This document shows, piece by piece, positions 61,601 through 64,000 of a stretch of 64,000 nucleotides of DNA. The DNA comes from Diprion similis (taxonomy: Eukaryota > Arthropoda > Insecta > Hymenoptera > Diprionidae): positions 7,750,001 to 7,814,000 of the forward strand of contig NC_060112.1 in assembly GCF_021155765.1 (NCBI RefSeq), read 5' to 3'. Below the pieces are notes generated by a model that saw nothing but the letters and a program-made list of their open reading frames with translations, was not told the origin of the DNA and ran no database searches. Each line of letters starts with the position of its first letter. The first letter of the stretch is position 1. The position numbers and the translations under genes were made by a program.

Positions 61601-63995
61601 ACCTACACGTGTAAAATTGATTTACGAGTCTTAAAGCGCTGGTCAATCTCGTGACTCAAGACCACAAAAGTTTCTCCGGATGACCGATTTGGCTTACTCG
61701 GTCCGAGGGATCGATTTTCGACTCAAAACTATCCGACGTTTAATTCATGCTTTGGCCGAGCTATTCGCCATTAGTCTTGTCGGATTCGCGTTCGCCTGTT
61801 CATCGTAACGCCTCAAGAATGTTCATCGGTAACCCGTGTCTTCCGATGCTTCTGCCCGGACCTCTACTTTCCATTGAACGCCGATCAACCGAAGAAAGTG
61901 TCCAACGGTTGCCTCGTTGGCGTCTGGTGAAAGTCTCGAGTCTCCTGGCGTTGAGGAGCGTTAAGATTATCAGCAATAGTCATACCGTCTCTCCGTTAAA
62001 TTCATGAAATTCAAGCCAAGCGATTGTTTTCTGCTTTTTCTTTCACCTCTTTAACGTTGACTTTGAATTAAACCAATTTCTGGACCTGAACGCTTCCACC
62101 TTAGAAGAACGTGTCTTTGAGGCTCGTGTAAGCTGTGTAAATAATTCCTAATCACCGTCGATATAGTCTCAGCTCATTTTCGATGTACTATAGCAAAATT
62201 TGTTAATTATACAACCTTTAGACAGGTAATATACAGTTTCGATGAAGGCGTACCGCGAGTATTTAGTTACAGGGTCGTCCGGCCATGATCATAGACTGGG
62301 AATTTCCCTAAAGCAGATATTTAGAAAGCGTCTTGGGGGGAGTGGATCGATGAAATTTTGGGCCTTGAAAGTGGCATCAATTGTGCGTGGTGGAAGTTGC
62401 GTAGCGGCATCCGCAGCGCCACCGGATGTGCGGATCAAACAGGTTTTGCGTGCCGGAGTTCGATCGTCTTGGAAATTGTAATTAAGTATGATTGTCGCAC
62501 GAGTAGTAGTCGTTTCCGGAAACTGTTGCTTCTCACGATGACACCGGAAGTTTCACCTACGCGAGCTGAGAGGCGGACAGATGTGGAGACTAAGTATGTT
62601 TCGCAATCGGGCCGGATTCGTTTGAATCGTTGTTAAAATTGACAGTAAGACAGAAAGTTTCTAACACGAATTATGCCTCCCGCTATTGAAGTGAAAAATG
62701 TAGTTGAATACGTCGATTCAATAACATCGTCGATCCAATAACTGAAAATTCAGTTACAATATACGGTAAATTTTTAGCTTTTGTTACACTGAAACTATGC
62801 ACGAATATTTCGATAGATTCAATTTTGAAATGAAAGAAACTGAGCAGGTACCGTGTGATGAGAAACAGTAGAATCAAGCTTACTTGCGTGAATTTTATTT
62901 ATCAAGAAAATGACTTGATCATAGAATTTTTATCGTTTAAATTTACCGCGCATTGACATTCTGTCGTTCAAATTTCGTGATGTAATTTCCGAACTTATAT
63001 TTCCACTATTGGTCTATACTGTTCCGCGGAAACAATCGTATATCAAGATACGCATGTAACATTGTTGCTACACTATATATTATAACAAATACGTATTACT
63101 GCGGACAAATTACTAGTCCAGACATGCTTGAAGTGAGCTAAATGGCGTGTCTCGCATGGGAAGAACTTGAATTAACTGAATTGAGGAAAACTTCTGAAAT
63201 TTAAAGTATATAATGATGTTGAAGAATGATATCGCAATAACACGGTATGAGTTTGATGGCGATTTAACCCAGGTCAAGTAGTTCATGCACCCAAGTCTTA
63301 TACCGATGATTACGTATGCCGGGTACGTTTCATCTTTTGCTTCTGAATAATTCAGAAATCCGTCGTTGCAGCGAGTGCGTTTGTTATAATATATACGTAT
63401 ATATATAGTCGACATCCGATACAGATTCAATATTTTGACCGATTATATCATTCTCTCGGAATTCTCATTCGATCGAACTCACGTACGTCGAGAGAAAGTG
63501 GCGTGTTTTTGCTGATTGATCGACTGACGTATGAAAGTTGAAAATTTTTACAAAATATTCATAACTTTATATCAAAGCTTTTCATAAAAATGCGGTCGTT
63601 AAATTCTACGAAGGATAGAAGACAATGAAATCCGTAAATTTATTTTTGAAAGTCATCACACCGGTTACGTCGTACTTGAAAAATGCGAATTTCTCAACTC
63701 GTTGCCATTTTACAGTTTCCGCGAACTGCTTCGTGAGCATGAAATACTTTGCGCGAGGCAATCGACCAAACCCGGAATCGTTCTGACCGATTTTACAATT
63801 CTTCTCAGCGGGCACGAGCCGATTCCTTAATTGCTGAGACTACACATTTTCATTTTTACTCAATCAATTTCAGTCGTATTTTAGTAATAATTTTATTCAC
63901 AAACACACCTGTCCTGCTGGCACCAGACTTTCCGGCTGCTGAACCGGAAGTGCATGCACCACCGCGACGCAGAGTGTCGCCATCGCCGTTATCAT
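46583..63995 (-). CDS. Unrecognised secreted precursor protein (whole gene, up to 7 exons)
   Basis: Exons are 63995-63909, 59138-59037, 57632-57456 (or to stop at 57294), 55574-55335, 53370-53128, 50401-50234 and 46648-46583. All junctions are phase 0, so exons can be included or skipped without frame loss. The longest form has about 360 residues. MITAMATLCVAVVHA is a likely signal peptide cut before LPVQQ. Two furin-type sites follow, RSKR (about 46-49) and RNKR in exon 4, each followed by an apolar helical segment (TIGLLRQLFPELSQ; FLNFNTGDGG then GNFLFDIIR). Other helical segments are GELIRVVGPILLRNAL, TVYRVVAG and the C-terminal RGISNLVQDLIL to ERIVNFKARLITSII. Between them are acidic and Gly/Ala/Pro-rich linkers. 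Few cysteines are present. I do not recognise the family. A secreted, processed product is inferred; its role is unknown. The 5' end may lie beyond the window. Confidence 0.75.
46649..50233 (-). other. Secreted-gene intron between exons 6 and 7
   Basis: AT-rich; a 147-codon plus-strand frame (48136-48579) shows no domain and contains a poly-T run. An AT-rich tract with ATATAT repeats lies near 49065-49090. Confidence 0.75.
50234..50401 (-). CDS. Secreted precursor exon 6
   Basis: Acceptor TACATTTCCAG, donor CTC|GTAAGT; 56 codons. An Ala-rich linker leads to GPITRLFVIANRGISNLVQD and LIL, an apolar, probably helical stretch that looks well constrained. Confidence 0.78.
51929..51952. repeat. 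GTTGA pentanucleotide microsatellite
   Basis: Four to five tandem GTTGA units. Confidence 0.85.
52928..52958. repeat. AAG trinucleotide microsatellite
   Basis: About ten AAG units on the plus strand (CTT on the transcribed strand, upstream of an A-rich run). Confidence 0.88.
53128..53370 (-). CDS. Secreted precursor exon 5, Met-Gly repeat (possible cassette)
   Basis: Acceptor CTGCCTTTAG, donor GGG|GTACGC; 81 codons, both ends phase 0. Starts QTADSAARAAGTVYRVVAG and contains seven Met alternating with Gly, encoded by a CCCATA/CCCATG microsatellite, followed by Pro/Ala/Gly-rich sequence. Exon 4 also joins exon 6 in frame without it. Confidence 0.65.
53209..53245. repeat. CCCATA/CCCATG hexanucleotide repeat inside exon 5
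   Basis: Six or so units; on the minus strand they read as alternating Met and Gly codons. Confidence 0.9.
53371..55334 (-). other. Secreted-gene intron between exons 4 and 5
   Basis: No feature beyond chance-length open frames (for example plus 53691-54089). Confidence 0.75.
55335..55574 (-). CDS. Secreted precursor exon 4, second RxKR site
   Basis: Acceptor TTTGTTGCACAG, donor CGG|GTAGGT; 80 codons. An acidic Ala-rich part is followed by RNKR, then FLNFNTGDGGSGGGSGNFLF and DIIR. Confidence 0.75.
55575..57293 (-). other. Secreted-gene intron after exon 3
   Basis: No coding signal found; no obvious poly(A) signal just below 57294, which weakens the idea that exon 3 is always terminal. Confidence 0.6.
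57294..57632 (-). CDS. Secreted precursor exon 3, alternative ends
   Basis: Acceptor TTGTTTTCTAG. The frame runs IVEQKVNMITGELIRVVGPI, then acidic Ser/Thr-rich sequence to TGA at 57296-57294. No usable GT donor lies near that stop. A phase-0 donor ACC|GTATCT at 57455 would give a 59-codon exon (57456-57632) joining exon 4. Either this is a terminal exon of a short isoform (about 175 residues), or the internal donor is used for the long form, or both. Confidence 0.65.
   Translation of the reverse strand: MVEQKVNMITGELIRVVGPILLRNALRTGGGNGAEQGRSSAGTTVEVESPFGDDDEESTVSDSANEVVSESRDGSRVSLTLPTFPPDQEGDDNTDSSNSPLTDTETAQTQSP
57984..58045. promoter_or_regulatory. Pair of NRF-1-like sites
   Basis: TGCGCATGCGC (57984-57994) and TGCGCATGCGG (58035-58045), 51 bp apart, in a GC-richer patch. 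In animals this palindrome is typical of housekeeping promoters. Confidence 0.35.
58614..58664 (+). CDS. Possible first coding exon of a plus-strand gene
   Basis: The ATG opens 17 codons, MDQRDSFEVNDALLGLQ, ending exactly at a strong GTAAGTAT donor in phase 0. It lies 570-630 bp downstream of the NRF-1-like pair. No following exon was found in the window, so the rest would lie beyond 64000, or this is chance. Confidence 0.25.
59037..59138 (-). CDS. Secreted precursor exon 2, first RxKR site
   Basis: Acceptor TATTTTTCAG, donor CAG|GTGAGC; 34 codons reading DLDRLMVVEADNQAALRSKR then TIGLLRQLFPELSQ. The first part looks like a short propeptide. Confidence 0.75.
59139..63908 (-). other. Secreted-gene intron 1
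   Basis: 4.8 kb. A moderately CpG-rich part around 61700-62640 has open plus-strand frames without recognisable domains; otherwise nothing seen. Confidence 0.65.
63909..63995 (-). CDS. Secreted precursor exon 1, signal peptide
   Basis: The ATG is at 63995-63993, with a second in-frame ATG 12 bases on; 29 codons, donor CAG|GTGTGT. The frame is open to the window edge, so an earlier start outside the window is possible. Confidence 0.65.
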
Positions 63996-64000
63996 CACTC

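Noticed and set aside
1-64000. tRNA, rRNA, CRISPR array, known microRNA or intact transposase/reverse transcriptase
   Set aside because: Looked for B-box GGTTCGA contexts, common insect microRNA seeds, regularly spaced repeats and enzyme motifs by eye; none was convincing.

Overview
The window is eukaryotic nuclear DNA, most likely from an arthropod and probably an insect. It is AT-rich, its genes are split by GT-AG introns, it has no operon structure, and its recognisable proteins are typical animal ones (otopetrin proton channel, VAMP7, mARC). The species cannot be fixed from the sequence; a hymenopteran is a guess. No rRNA, tRNA, CRISPR array or intact transposon was seen.

Four multi-exon genes were assembled by reading splice sites and checking that the reading phase holds across every junction. 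(1) An otopetrin-family proton channel on the minus strand, 24232 down to 9487, with eight coding exons and 744 residues. Its first two exons encode an acidic N-terminus and lie 10 kb from the rest. (2) VAMP7, a longin-type R-SNARE, on the minus strand, 34713 down to 31789, with five exons and 220 residues, the same length as the human protein. (3) A mitochondrial amidoxime-reducing component (mARC, MOSC-domain molybdoenzyme) on the plus strand, 37361 to 44175. It has five exons if the inferred four-base start exon is right. (4) An unrecognised secreted precursor on the minus strand, 63995 down to 46583, with up to seven exons: signal peptide, two RxKR furin-type sites, amphipathic helical segments and a Met-Gly repeat encoded by a hexanucleotide microsatellite.

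Layout: 1-9486 has no gene that I can support. 9487-24232 is the otopetrin gene; its large intron holds an apparent GH18 (chitinase-like) relic on the opposite strand and an unexplained 248-codon ORF. 24233-31788 is non-coding, with degenerate repeats and a CpG-rich patch. VAMP7 and mARC are divergently arranged around a 2.6 kb spacer. The mARC introns hold inverted repeats, a CTCF-like motif and a homeodomain-site cluster. From 46.5 kb to the end is the secreted-precursor gene, whose introns hold microsatellites and a possible separate plus-strand promoter and start exon near 58 kb.

The four genes have unrelated jobs (proton conductance, late endosome/lysosome fusion, N-reductive metabolism at the mitochondrial outer membrane, a secreted product), so this looks like ordinary gene neighbourhood rather than one system. 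The gene most likely to be undescribed is the secreted precursor.
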